Source of the DNA: CAXBDP01 sp963974465
Lineage (GTDB): Bacteria > Bacteroidota > Bacteroidia > Cytophagales > Cyclobacteriaceae
Assembly: GCA_049340005.1 (NCBI GenBank)
Contig: JBMPIY010000009.1
Length of the DNA: 64,000 bases
Reading direction: 5' to 3' (one strand)
The notes beneath the pieces were generated by a model. That model was not told the origin of the DNA. It saw only the letters and a list, made by a program, of their open reading frames with translations, and searched no databases. Below, one piece after another: positions 27,936-36,369 of this stretch. The translations under genes were made by a program, and so were the position numbers. The stretch's first letter is position 1. Each line of letters begins with the position of its first letter.

Positions 27936-28631
27936 ATGCATACCAACGCCCAATTTTTACAAGACAATTTCGAAACTAATTCATCATCCATATTTCCCAT
28001 AATGGGATTTGAGCTGAATAAAGAGAATACAGTAGCTCTTGATTTTACGAGAAATAATAAAGCCTTATTCGAAATTGACCTTCGAAATACTGACCAATTC
28101 AATGAATTCGTTTTTGAAAGAATGATTCCGCAAGGTAAGTTGGCTGGGGCGGGAGGATATTTTGAGCATAGAGAAGTATATGCTCGAAGTGAACATTTTG
28201 GTGGTGAAGAAGCTCGCTGTATTCATTTGGGAATTGATGTTTGGATAAAGGCTGGAAGTCCATTATTTGCGCCATTAGACGCTACCATTCACAGCTTTGC
28301 AGACAATGCAGGTTTTGGGAATTATGGTCCTACGTTAATTCTAAGACACAAGCTTGGACAGTTTACATTCTACAGCCTCTATGGACACCTGAGTAGAGCT
28401 GATATGAGTAATTGGAAAAAAGGTAAAAAATATAAAGCTGGAGAGCAAATAGGCACAGTTGGCCCTTATCCTGAAAATGGAGATTGGCCTCCACATTTAC
28501 ACTTCCAGCTTATGACAGATATGTTAGGTTGGAAAGGCGATTTCCCTGGTGTATGTGCTCCTTCGCAAGCAGAATTCTACAAACAGATTGTTCCTGATCC
28601 CAAATTGATTTTAGGCAATTATGAAGTTTAA
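27936..28631 (+). CDS. M23-type peptidase without signal peptide
   Basis: A 231-residue protein with a LytM/M23 domain in its C-terminal half. Zinc ligands are the H-x3-D of CIHLGIDVWIKAGSP and the HxH of PPHLHFQLM; a central SLYGHLSRAD is the usual YxHL element. No signal peptide or transmembrane segment is seen; the N-terminal 80 residues are soluble and unassigned. Related stand-alone or fused M23 domains occur next to phosphotransferases and aminotransferases. The target could be a peptidoglycan cross-bridge or a cytoplasmic substrate. An octamer lies at 28149 (Ala-Gly-Gly). Confidence 0.85.
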   Translation: MHTNAQFLQDNFETNSSSIFPIMGFELNKENTVALDFTRNNKALFEIDLRNTDQFNEFVFERMIPQGKLAGAGGYFEHREVYARSEHFGGEEARCIHLGIDVWIKAGSPLFAPLDATIHSFADNAGFGNYGPTLILRHKLGQFTFYSLYGHLSRADMSNWKKGKKYKAGEQIGTVGPYPENGDWPPHLHFQLMTDMLGWKGDFPGVCAPSQAEFYKQIVPDPKLILGNYEV

Positions 28632-28638
28632 TTCTCTG

Positions 28639-31167
28639 CTAATTCTGTTGAGGCAATTTCAATTTTTGGCCTAAATAGATGGTGTTATTATTAAGGTTGT
28701 TTAACTGCTTAATAATTTCCACGGTAGTACCATAGCGCTGCGAAATATTCCAAAGCGTATCACTCTTGCCAACAGTGTGAAAGCCTTCTTCCGTGTTTGG
28801 AGCTGCCGCTATTGAGTTAGAAGGTGAATCACTTTCTATATTAGAATCATCCATTACCTTTATTCGAGTCCCCCATTTCAATACGGTATTTTCATCGATG
28901 CCATTGAGTGCATAGAGTTGAGGAACAGACATTTGATGTGTCCTTGCAATGGAGTAATATGTATCACCCTTTTTCACCAAATAGCTAGATTCTACCTTTT
29001 CTCTTGGTTTAGAATCAGTAGTATTTGACATAGTCGCTGTTTCAACCTCCCGCTTGTTTTCTTCTACATTGATTGGGGATGAAGTCATTGCTACAGGCAT
29101 TGAAATTGGTGCTTGATGGATGCTATTATCACTGCATCTTCTATTTTCAGTAATTGTAAATTCTACCCTTCTATTTTGAATCCTTCCTTCTTCCGTGTCA
29201 TTACTTGCGATTGGATCGCTATAACCAAATCCTTGGGCTTGAATTCTAAAGCCATCGATGCCTCGTTTCATCATTTCATTACGGACAGCATTGGCTCTAT
29301 CCATCGAAAGCTTGTCATTAAATTCTTTGCCGCCAATGGTACAAGTATGCCCGGCTATCTCGATAGAAACGCCATTGTTGCTACGCAAGAAATTGTATAG
29401 CAAATCTAACTGAGTGGAAGACTCTTCCATATTCAATTGGGCAGATCCTAAATCAAAAAATACGGCTAAATCTCGCGCATTTTGAGTAATTATTTGGTCA
29501 AGGTATAAATCTACCAAAGCCATAGTAGAGTCTTTTGGAATATTAAGATCTAGCTTTGCAGAGAAATTTTCGTAGCAATCGATCTCAACCTGATAAGTAT
29601 AAACTTTATCGGCATCTAGATAAATCTGATAATATCCTGAGGCATTAGTCTGAGTGCTACCTATGAGTTTGTTTTCTTCATCATAATAGCTAATGGTACT
29701 TACGATTGGGTTTTTGGTTTCCGCATCATGTACTTTACCCAAAATCTGAACTTCATGTGGAGGTGTGCGGAATAATGGCGTAGAAGATTTCATAATATCC
29801 AAATCACCATCGGCATTACCTCTTACGAAATAGATAGATTCGCCATCGCTTGTAAGGTTGAGATACGACTCGTCTTGCGCTGTGTTTACATTCGGACCAA
29901 GATTTACAGGTGTAGACCAATTAGTCCAAGTATCGTCCAATCTTTTGGTCATATAGATATCGGAACCACCAAAACCTGAATGCCCATCGGATGCGAAATA
30001 CAAGGTTTTCATATCTGGAGCAAGGAATGGAGCGAATTCTTCGCCAGCTGTATTCAGCATTGGACCAAGATTTAATGGCTTGGAGAAATTACCATTATCA
30101 AGCAGAAAACTAGCCCACAGGTCTCGACCTCCTCTGCCTTCGTTTCTCATTTCACTTAAAATAAGTATCCGGCGATTTTCAGATAAATGAAAATCTACTT
30201 TTTCTGAGAAATTATAATCATCAGTAATTTTGAAGGCTTCTGGTTTTTCCCAAGTTGAATTATCCTCACCTATTTTCTTTTGAGAAACAGAAACTCCTGT
30301 TCGCATAGATCCAGTACGAGTGTACGTATTACCTAATACGGCAACATCATATTCACCATTCCTCCTTATAGATGTAATGAAATTAGAACCTGAATTATTG
30401 AGTGGCTCACCAATGTTTTTTGCTTCTGTCCATTCACCTGTAGTTGAGTTATATTCAGAAAACCAAATATCTAAGGGATCCTCTATTCCTCCCGCATTAT
30501 TTGGGTGATTTTCTCGTGCAAAGTACAGCGTATTAAAATCGGGAGAGAAAACTGGTGCCGTTTCGCGGTATGGGCTATTAATTCCGCTACTTAGTAAGTC
30601 CGCAGTGAAAAAAGGATTTAAGTTTTCCGCAAGGTTTACTTCAATATCTACTTTCTCTTCAGATCCTGTGATCCCAATTGCATCAATACCATAGAAGGAA
30701 TTGATATTTGTGCCATCCAACATAAGTCGAACAGCATAAACATCAAATGCTGTCCAATCCATCATAATATTGAGTACTCGGCCATTTTCAGCAATTAAGC
30801 TAGGCTCTTGAGAATATACAAGGTGAGGGACATCTTGAAAATCATAGATATATACTTCCTTGATAGCAGATGCATTGTAGGATTCAGCGATGATAATTTG
30901 ACGGATCCGTTGTGGGTTTTTGAAACCCACTTTGATAGTTTCAGGACCATCTCCAGTAGAAGGCATCCATGCATTGGGATGATAACCTCCTGCTGGCATT
31001 ACATTGGGTGCTTTGAGAATTTGCTGATTAGAAAAATAAGGCCCCGGAATATCTTTAATTGATTGACTTGAGAATTCCATAATCTTAGATGCCCACTGAA
31101 CTTCTTGTGCTACAGTAGATAACGACATCAAAAGAATCAAAAAACTAAAAATAAATTTCTTTTCCAT
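28639..31167 (-). CDS. OmpA-family protein with PD40 propeller and two C-terminal LysM domains
   Basis: An 842-residue exported protein. Order: signal peptide (to about residue 20), a discoidin-like segment (60-170), PD40/TolB-like repeats (about 190-450, e.g. APVFSPDFNTLYFA and APDMKTLYFASDGHSGFGGSDIYM), and a carboxypeptidase-regulatory-like domain (ILGKVHDAETKNPIV). An OmpA domain follows (about 575-690, SVEIAGHTCTIGGKEFNDKLS-like with RIQNRRVEFTI), then a linker and two LysM domains (YLVKKGDTYYSIARTHQMSV; HTVGKSDTLWNISQRYGTTV). It probably tethers the outer membrane to peptidoglycan. OmpA and LysM in one chain give two different cell-wall binding modules. Octamers lie at 29046 and 30488. 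Confidence 0.88.
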   Translation of the reverse strand: MEKKFIFSFLILLMSLSTVAQEVQWASKIMEFSSQSIKDIPGPYFSNQQILKAPNVMPAGGYHPNAWMPSTGDGPETIKVGFKNPQRIRQIIIAESYNASAIKEVYIYDFQDVPHLVYSQEPSLIAENGRVLNIMMDWTAFDVYAVRLMLDGTNINSFYGIDAIGITGSEEKVDIEVNLAENLNPFFTADLLSSGINSPYRETAPVFSPDFNTLYFARENHPNNAGGIEDPLDIWFSEYNSTTGEWTEAKNIGEPLNNSGSNFITSIRRNGEYDVAVLGNTYTRTGSMRTGVSVSQKKIGEDNSTWEKPEAFKITDDYNFSEKVDFHLSENRRILILSEMRNEGRGGRDLWASFLLDNGNFSKPLNLGPMLNTAGEEFAPFLAPDMKTLYFASDGHSGFGGSDIYMTKRLDDTWTNWSTPVNLGPNVNTAQDESYLNLTSDGESIYFVRGNADGDLDIMKSSTPLFRTPPHEVQILGKVHDAETKNPIVSTISYYDEENKLIGSTQTNASGYYQIYLDADKVYTYQVEIDCYENFSAKLDLNIPKDSTMALVDLYLDQIITQNARDLAVFFDLGSAQLNMEESSTQLDLLYNFLRSNNGVSIEIAGHTCTIGGKEFNDKLSMDRANAVRNEMMKRGIDGFRIQAQGFGYSDPIASNDTEEGRIQNRRVEFTITENRRCSDNSIHQAPISMPVAMTSSPINVEENKREVETATMSNTTDSKPREKVESSYLVKKGDTYYSIARTHQMSVPQLYALNGIDENTVLKWGTRIKVMDDSNIESDSPSNSIAAAPNTEEGFHTVGKSDTLWNISQRYGTTVEIIKQLNNLNNNTIYLGQKLKLPQQN

Positions 31168-31334
31168 TTCAATTAGAGGCCTCTGAACAAAAGTATAAGT
31201 ACTTCAATTCAAATAGGTTAAAGTTTCGTTATTAAATGTAGAATAAAAATTAATGAATTCACAAAAATATCAATTGGAAAAGGCTGATTTGGTCAAAAAT
31301 TAAAACCCAGATTTTTCTCATAATAAAAAACAGG

Positions 31335-31342
31335 TACCTTTG
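31335..31342 (+). promoter_or_regulatory. -7 box of the SulP gene promoter
   Basis: TACCTTTG matches TAnnTTTG, placing the transcription start near 31350 and giving an untranslated leader of about 115 nt. The upstream part of the 31168-31465 gap (31168-31334) is plain A+T-rich sequence with the divergent OmpA-LysM promoter. Confidence 0.55.
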
Positions 31343-31363
31343 CAGTCCAATTCTAGAAAACAT

Positions 31364-31434
31364 GTGAACAAAATAAAATTCTACAATTACACTAATAAAT
31401 TTTCATAAGCAGAATTTTATTTCACTTTTGTTCA
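31364..31434 (+). promoter_or_regulatory. long leader hairpin upstream of the SulP permease
   Basis: GTGAACAAAATAAAATTCT (31364-31382) is almost exactly complementary to AGAATTTTATTTCACTTTTGTTCA (31411-31434), interrupted only by a short bulge, with a 28-nt loop. It lies entirely within the predicted leader, ending 31 bp before the ATG. I do not recognise it as a known riboswitch. Confidence 0.5.
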
Positions 31435-31465
31435 GTTTTCACATTTTATCTTCCGATAAATCATA

Positions 31466-33007
31466 ATGAAGAAGTACTTTAACCTTTTTGACCTATCTCA
31501 AAGGGTCGATTACAAAACGGAGGTATTATCCGGCCTCACAGTAGCCTTGGCATTGGTTCCAGAAGCGATTGCATTTGCAATGATTGCTGGATTATCACCA
31601 CTTACTGGATTATATGCCGCATTTACTATGGGCTTGATTACCTCTATTTTTGGAGGCAGGCCAGGCATGATTTCTGGTGCCACAGGTGCTGTAGCGGTAG
31701 TAATTATTGCATTAGCGAAAAGTCATGGAGTTGAATATATTTTTGCAACAGTTGTATTAGCTGGCATTATACAAATGACCGCAGGCTTTTTAAGATTAGG
31801 TAAATTTATACGATTGGTTCCTCATTCAGTAATGTTCGGTTTTGTGAATGGTTTAGCAATTGTCATTTTCATATCGCAGCTTGATCAATTCAAGATTATT
31901 GATGAAAATGGGCTGAAAGAATGGATGCAAGGCAGCACGCTATTTTTTACCTTGGGCCTAGTTTTATTGACAATGTTAATTATTTGGGGTTTACCTAAGA
32001 TCACAAAGTCAATACCTTCATCCCTTACGGCAATACTTGTAGTCTCAGCAATTGTCATTGGCTTTAGTTTAGACACAAAATCCGTAGGCGATATTGCTTC
32101 TATTCAAGGTGGCTTTCCACCATTTCATATTCCTCAAGTGCCATTCACACTGGAAACTTTGTATATCATTTTCCCTTATGCAGCCATTGTTGCTGGTGTG
32201 GGTTTAATTGAGAGTTTACTTACGCTAAATCTAATCGATGAAATAACTGAAACTCGCGGATGGGGCAATAAGGAAGCCGTGGCTCAAGGTGTAGCTAATT
32301 TTACCACAGGTTTTTTCTCAGGTATGGGTGGCTGTGCAATGATTGGCCAAAGTTTGATTAATATTTCAAATGGTGCAAGAGCAAGACTTTCTGGAATTGT
32401 TGCATCCGTTAGCTTATTACTTTTTATCATGTTCGGTTCATCTTTGATCGAACAAGTGCCCATGGTTGCATTAACTGGCCTTATGATAATGGTATCAATT
32501 GGAACATTCGAGTGGGCTAGTTTGAGAACCTTTACCACTATGCCAAAATCGGATGTTTTAGTAATGGTTCTTGTGGCATTGGTTACAGTGCTTTTGCACA
32601 ACTTGGCTCTAGCAGTATTGATCGGTGTAATTATTTCCGCGTTAGTATTCGCTTGGGAAAATGCAAAGCGAATTAGAGCTAGAAAATTTGTAGATGAAGC
32701 TGGCGTAAAACATTATCAGATTTACGGGCCATTATTTTTCGGATCCGTCACTGCCTTTAATGAAAAATTTGACATACTAGGTGATCCGAACGAAATAGTA
32801 GTTGATTTCACAGAAAGCAGAGTTGTAGATATGTCAGGTATCGAAGCGCTAAATAAAATTACTGAGCGTTACCATAAGCAAGGTAAGAAATTACACTTGA
32901 AGCATTTAAGTGCAGATTGTCGTAAGCTTTTGAAAAATGCAGACAGTGTGATAGAGATTAATATTTTGGAAGATCCCTCTTACAAAGTATTGCTAGACAA
33001 AATCTAA
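31466..33007 (+). CDS. SulP-family anion permease with STAS domain
   Basis: A 513-residue protein. The N-terminal part has 10-12 transmembrane helices; the SulP start TVALALVPEAIAFAMIAGLSPLTGLYAAF follows a short cytoplasmic head, and the FGGRPGMISGATGAVAVV loop is typical. A C-terminal STAS domain (about residues 405-505) includes EIVVDFTESRVVDMSGIEAL. It transports sulphate or another anion such as bicarbonate; the sequence alone does not decide. A second SulP gene begins at the end of the window next to dabAB. Its leader carries a long hairpin. Confidence 0.92.
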   Translation: MKKYFNLFDLSQRVDYKTEVLSGLTVALALVPEAIAFAMIAGLSPLTGLYAAFTMGLITSIFGGRPGMISGATGAVAVVIIALAKSHGVEYIFATVVLAGIIQMTAGFLRLGKFIRLVPHSVMFGFVNGLAIVIFISQLDQFKIIDENGLKEWMQGSTLFFTLGLVLLTMLIIWGLPKITKSIPSSLTAILVVSAIVIGFSLDTKSVGDIASIQGGFPPFHIPQVPFTLETLYIIFPYAAIVAGVGLIESLLTLNLIDEITETRGWGNKEAVAQGVANFTTGFFSGMGGCAMIGQSLINISNGARARLSGIVASVSLLLFIMFGSSLIEQVPMVALTGLMIMVSIGTFEWASLRTFTTMPKSDVLVMVLVALVTVLLHNLALAVLIGVIISALVFAWENAKRIRARKFVDEAGVKHYQIYGPLFFGSVTAFNEKFDILGDPNEIVVDFTESRVVDMSGIEALNKITERYHKQGKKLHLKHLSADCRKLLKNADSVIEINILEDPSYKVLLDKI

Positions 33008-33084
33008 CCTTCCTAATCAGCTATTCAAAATTTCACACTTTGTAACAAATTGTGTTAAATTTCGCTTTATTTTTTTGAATTAGC

Positions 33085-34266
33085 ATGACTACAAAAGGTA
33101 AACGAAGGATTCAGAACCTAATCCTAACTATTTTTTCAGTTTCATTTAGTTTGGTTATTGCAGAAATAGCCTTAAGGTTACTATATCAAGAAAATTCAAA
33201 TGTCCTTATCAAAGAATGGCAAAGTGGCCCCTATTTGTATGACAATGAATATTGGAAGGTTTGGCACTATCCAAACACAACAATTACACATCAAAGAGAT
33301 TGCTTTGAAGTAACATATCAGACCAATTCTCTTGGTCTTAGAGGTGATGAAATTGATGAAAATAAACCCAATATTGCCCTACTGGGCGATTCCTTTATCG
33401 AAGGATATGGAGTGAATAATCACGAGACAGCTGTTGAAATTTTGGATAGTTTAGTCGAAGATTATAATGTACTAAACTTCGGAACAAGCGGGGGGTTTGG
33501 TACGGTACACCAAGTAGCTCAATACGAAAATTTCGCTCGACACCTTAACCCAGATATTGTTGTGATTTTCTTTCTGAACTACAATGACTTATATGACAAT
33601 GCACTAGCGATTTCTGAAGGATTATTAAATAAGGATACTGAATTTACCTATCCTATTGCAAAGGATTTCGAGATTGTGAGAGAAGGTATAAAATCTCAAA
33701 CTTCTGGTGAATTTATTCCCAATACCATTCAAGGGCTATATGTAGTTGGCGCTATCGACAAAGGGATCAATTCACTTACAGCTCAATTACAAATTGCTGT
33801 GAATTCAAAGCTTTTTGATTTTAATAGACGCTTAGCAGAAACCTATTTGCCTACCGAAACAGAGGAGATTCAAATTGGATACGATATTTTAGAGAAAAGC
33901 TTGAGCCGACTAAAATACCTAACTGAGCAGGATAGCGCCAATTTAGTACTGGTTCAAATTGCCGATCCATATCAGATCGATGAAAATTGGCTTGAGCTAA
34001 TGCAATATAAGTTTGAAGAGAAAATTGACCCGCTTCTGCCCAATAAAAAAGTGGCAGCTATATGTCAAGAGTTAGGGATAGATTATCTGAGCATGTATGA
34101 GGCAGCCATGGAAGAAATACAAGATGAAGATCTTGGCTTTCCATATTTTTCATATTCATGTAATAGACATTTCAGTCCTATTGGACAGCGGTTTATGGCC
34201 GAATGGTTTCACAGCCAAATCGATGATGTTGATTTTGATTTCCCAATTGATGCTAGCTTGGAGTAG
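33085..34266 (+). CDS. membrane-anchored SGNH-hydrolase-like protein
   Basis: A 393-residue protein with one N-terminal transmembrane segment (about residues 10-28) and an SGNH-like domain. It has the block I serine in NIALLGDSFIEGYG, a glycine block (NFGTSGGFGTVHQVAQY), an asparagine block (VVIFFLNYNDLYDN), and a C-terminal histidine in NRHFSPIGQRFMAEW. By fold it may be an esterase or acetyltransferase acting on envelope glycans; the substrate is unknown. Its last 73 bp are repeated 668 bp downstream (34861-34933), where the copy forms the 3' end of the convergent nucleoside transporter gene. Confidence 0.75.
   Translation: MTTKGKRRIQNLILTIFSVSFSLVIAEIALRLLYQENSNVLIKEWQSGPYLYDNEYWKVWHYPNTTITHQRDCFEVTYQTNSLGLRGDEIDENKPNIALLGDSFIEGYGVNNHETAVEILDSLVEDYNVLNFGTSGGFGTVHQVAQYENFARHLNPDIVVIFFLNYNDLYDNALAISEGLLNKDTEFTYPIAKDFEIVREGIKSQTSGEFIPNTIQGLYVVGAIDKGINSLTAQLQIAVNSKLFDFNRRLAETYLPTETEEIQIGYDILEKSLSRLKYLTEQDSANLVLVQIADPYQIDENWLELMQYKFEEKIDPLLPNKKVAAICQELGIDYLSMYEAAMEEIQDEDLGFPYFSYSCNRHFSPIGQRFMAEWFHSQIDDVDFDFPIDASLE
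34193..34265 (+). repeat. 73-bp direct repeat, copy 1 (3' end of the SGNH-like gene)
   Basis: Aligned by eye with copy 2 at an offset of exactly 668 bp, it shows three differences in 73 bases. This copy is in frame as the last 24 codons of the SGNH-like gene. Confidence 0.9.
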
Positions 34267-34529
34267 ATTGGAATTGAGTATATTGGTTAAAAATCACGAG
34301 CTAAAAGTTTAAGACACCGGAAGAAGTTAGGTTATGGATATTTTTCGTATGCTTATGGGAATATGTTTTATTCTTGTTTCAATTATTATTCTCATAATGA
34401 TAATTCAAGATAAGCCATATACAAAAAAAAGACTTTCACATTGGGAATGTTAAAATGTTTTCAGCAGGGATTATATCATTATTGGCAGGATTATATTTTT
34501 TTATTACTTCATTTTGAGTTTAGTTGAGT

Positions 34530-34770
34530 TGACCCACCGCCACTCTCCTCTAGCGCAAGTTTTTAACTCGTGCATTGAACCAAGTAAAACCTCTATTCAC
34601 TTCCATCAACTATTTTTTTAACCGCAATGAGCGCAGAGTTTTACGCAAAGTTCGCGGAGGTTAGGTTTCATCTCTGCGCACTCAGCGTCTTCCCTTGGAG
34701 AACTCTGCGTTTAAATTTTACCGCTGGCGCACGCGAGTCGACAGTTAGGTGAACGTGTCGCGTGTAACTC
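34530..34770. repeat. GC-richer palindromic intergenic segment resembling dispersed REP-like elements
   Basis: A compact series of inverted repeats lies in the 34267-34920 gap: GAGCGCAGAG (34629-34638) with CTCTGCGCACTC (34672-34683), and CACGCGA (34730-34736) with TCGCGTG (34758-34764). The wording CGCAGAG/GCGCAAAG resembles short non-coding repeats common in Bacteroidota genomes (from memory). No open frame of note spans it; the rest of the gap (34267-34529, 34771-34860) is A+T-rich with no recognised feature. Confidence 0.5.
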
Positions 34771-34860
34771 CATGGATATATAATTGAATTTCAATACTTT
34801 ATTACATTTTTAGTGGGTCTTAAAGCTCAAAAAGTCTAAGCGGACGCTTGAACTAGTGGG

Positions 34861-34933
34861 TTATGGTCGAATGGTTTCACAGCCAAATCAATGATGTTGA
34901 TTTTGATTTCCCTATTGATGCTAGCTTGGAGTA
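34861..34933 (+). repeat. 73-bp direct repeat, copy 2 (overlaps the 3' end of the nucleoside transporter gene)
   Basis: Repeats 34193-34265 with 70 of 73 bases matching. On minus, bases 34921-34933 of this copy supply the last codons (Thr-Pro-Ser) and the stop of the transporter. In the plus direction it ends in an in-frame stop like copy 1 but lacks any upstream coding sequence. Confidence 0.9.
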
Positions 34934-36213
34934 ACGATTGCTCCGGCAATTGTAGCCGTGAGCATACAAGCCAACGTCGCAGCAAATAAAGCCCTCATTC
35001 CCAATCTAGATAAATTGCCTTGTTGGTTTGGAGCCATACCACCAATACCGCCTACTTGTATGGCAATAGAGCTGAAATTAGAAAAACCACAAAGCGCATA
35101 AGTTGCAATCACAATACTTTTTGGAGAGAGGGCTCCAGCTTCTTTCAACTCAGCCAAGCCTAAATAGGCTACAAATTCGTTGATCACTGTCTTTTGCCCA
35201 AGTAAACTACCCACGGCCAAAGTTTCACTCCACTCCACTCCCATCGTAAAGGCCAGTAATTTGAAAATCAACCCTAACAAGAATTGCAAAGAGAATCCCG
35301 TAAATGCGCCATCAGTCCATTCTACAACCAAACCATTAAGTCCAGTGTACGCACCAATAAAATCTTCAAGGAAGAAATTAACTGCTGCAATCACAGCAAT
35401 AAAGGCCAACAACATCCCACCCACATTTAACGCTAATTTCAAACCTTCACTTGCTCCATTGGAGAGCGCGTCGATTAAGTTTACACCGAGCTTTTCAGTA
35501 TTCACTTTTAGTTCTTTATCGATTTTTTCAGGCTCAGTTTCGGGTATTACGATTTTGGAGAAAACTATGGCTGCAGGCGCATTCATAATACTAGCGCTCA
35601 ACAGATAAGATGCATATTTGGCTTGCTGCACAGGATCGTCGCCGCCGAGGAACGCAACGTAGCCTGCCAGCACTCCTCCCGCTATTGTGGCCATACCTCC
35701 AGTCATCAAGCACATCAATTCGGAGCGCGTCATATTTGGCACAAATGGCCGAACCAACAACGGTGCTTCTGTTTGTCCAAGGAAAATATTACCCGCAGCA
35801 GACAAACTTTCAGAGCCAGAAAGTCGCATAGTACGAGCCATGATCCAAGCAATACCATATACGATTTTCTGCAAAATGCCCAGATAATAAAGGCCAGCCG
35901 TAATCGTAGAAAAAAATATGATAGTAGGTAATACTTGAAAAGCGAAAATAAACCCAAATGAATTGCCTGCTAAATCACCAAATAAGAATTGTGCTCCATC
36001 TGAGGAGAAGCTTAGGAATTTTACAAAAATCCTAGATACTGAATCAAAAGCCGACGCAACTGCATCTACTTTTGTGATGAGTAAACCAAAAGTAATTTGA
36101 AGGGTAACACCAATTGCCACCAATCTCCAATCAATTTTCCGCTTATGGGAGCTAAACGCAAATGCTAATGCCAGTAAAACAAAAATCCCAAACAGGGCGC
36201 GTAGGTAATCCAT
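34921..36213 (-). CDS. CNT/NupC-family concentrative nucleoside transporter
   Basis: A 430-residue membrane protein with about ten transmembrane segments. CNT motifs include QVLPTIIFFSTITAGLYYLG, the GQTEAPLLVRPFVPNMTRSEL segment (nucleoside and cation site) and LCLMTGGMATIAGGVLAGYV. Near the C-terminus are INEFVAYLGLAEL and TYALCGFSNFSSIAIQVGG. It imports nucleosides with protons or sodium. The C-terminal Thr-Pro-Ser and the stop codon lie inside copy 2 of the 73-bp repeat, so the original end of the gene may have overlapped the SGNH-like gene tail to tail. An octamer lies at 35675. Confidence 0.93.
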   Translation of the reverse strand: MDYLRALFGIFVLLALAFAFSSHKRKIDWRLVAIGVTLQITFGLLITKVDAVASAFDSVSRIFVKFLSFSSDGAQFLFGDLAGNSFGFIFAFQVLPTIIFFSTITAGLYYLGILQKIVYGIAWIMARTMRLSGSESLSAAGNIFLGQTEAPLLVRPFVPNMTRSELMCLMTGGMATIAGGVLAGYVAFLGGDDPVQQAKYASYLLSASIMNAPAAIVFSKIVIPETEPEKIDKELKVNTEKLGVNLIDALSNGASEGLKLALNVGGMLLAFIAVIAAVNFFLEDFIGAYTGLNGLVVEWTDGAFTGFSLQFLLGLIFKLLAFTMGVEWSETLAVGSLLGQKTVINEFVAYLGLAELKEAGALSPKSIVIATYALCGFSNFSSIAIQVGGIGGMAPNQQGNLSRLGMRALFAATLACMLTATIAGAIVTPS

Positions 36214-36313
36214 TCAATAAGGGTTAGAGATCAAAGATATAATGAAAGGCCGAATGCAGAAATATAAATTTCCGCTATTTAGCAAATCATTCGAAAACGG
36301 GAGAAAAAAAAGA

Positions 36314-36347
36314 AAACCCTTTGCCTCAAAATAGAAACAAAGGGTTT
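36314..36347 (-). terminator. terminator of the etf-bifunctional nuclease operon
   Basis: AAACCCTTTG (36314-36323) pairs perfectly with CAAAGGGTTT (36338-36347) around a 14-nt loop. On minus a T-rich tail (TCTTTTTTTTC) follows, 23 bp after the nuclease gene stop. Confidence 0.8.
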
Positions 36348-36369
36348 AAATTATCAAAGCAAGCTTAAA

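Noticed and set aside
34266..34920. A complete insertion sequence between the two 73-bp repeats
   Set aside because: No transposase frame lies in the insert and the repeats are far longer than a normal target-site duplication.
35610..35931. Overlapping plus-strand frames opposite the nucleoside transporter
   Set aside because: All are antisense to a strongly supported membrane-protein gene and have no motifs.
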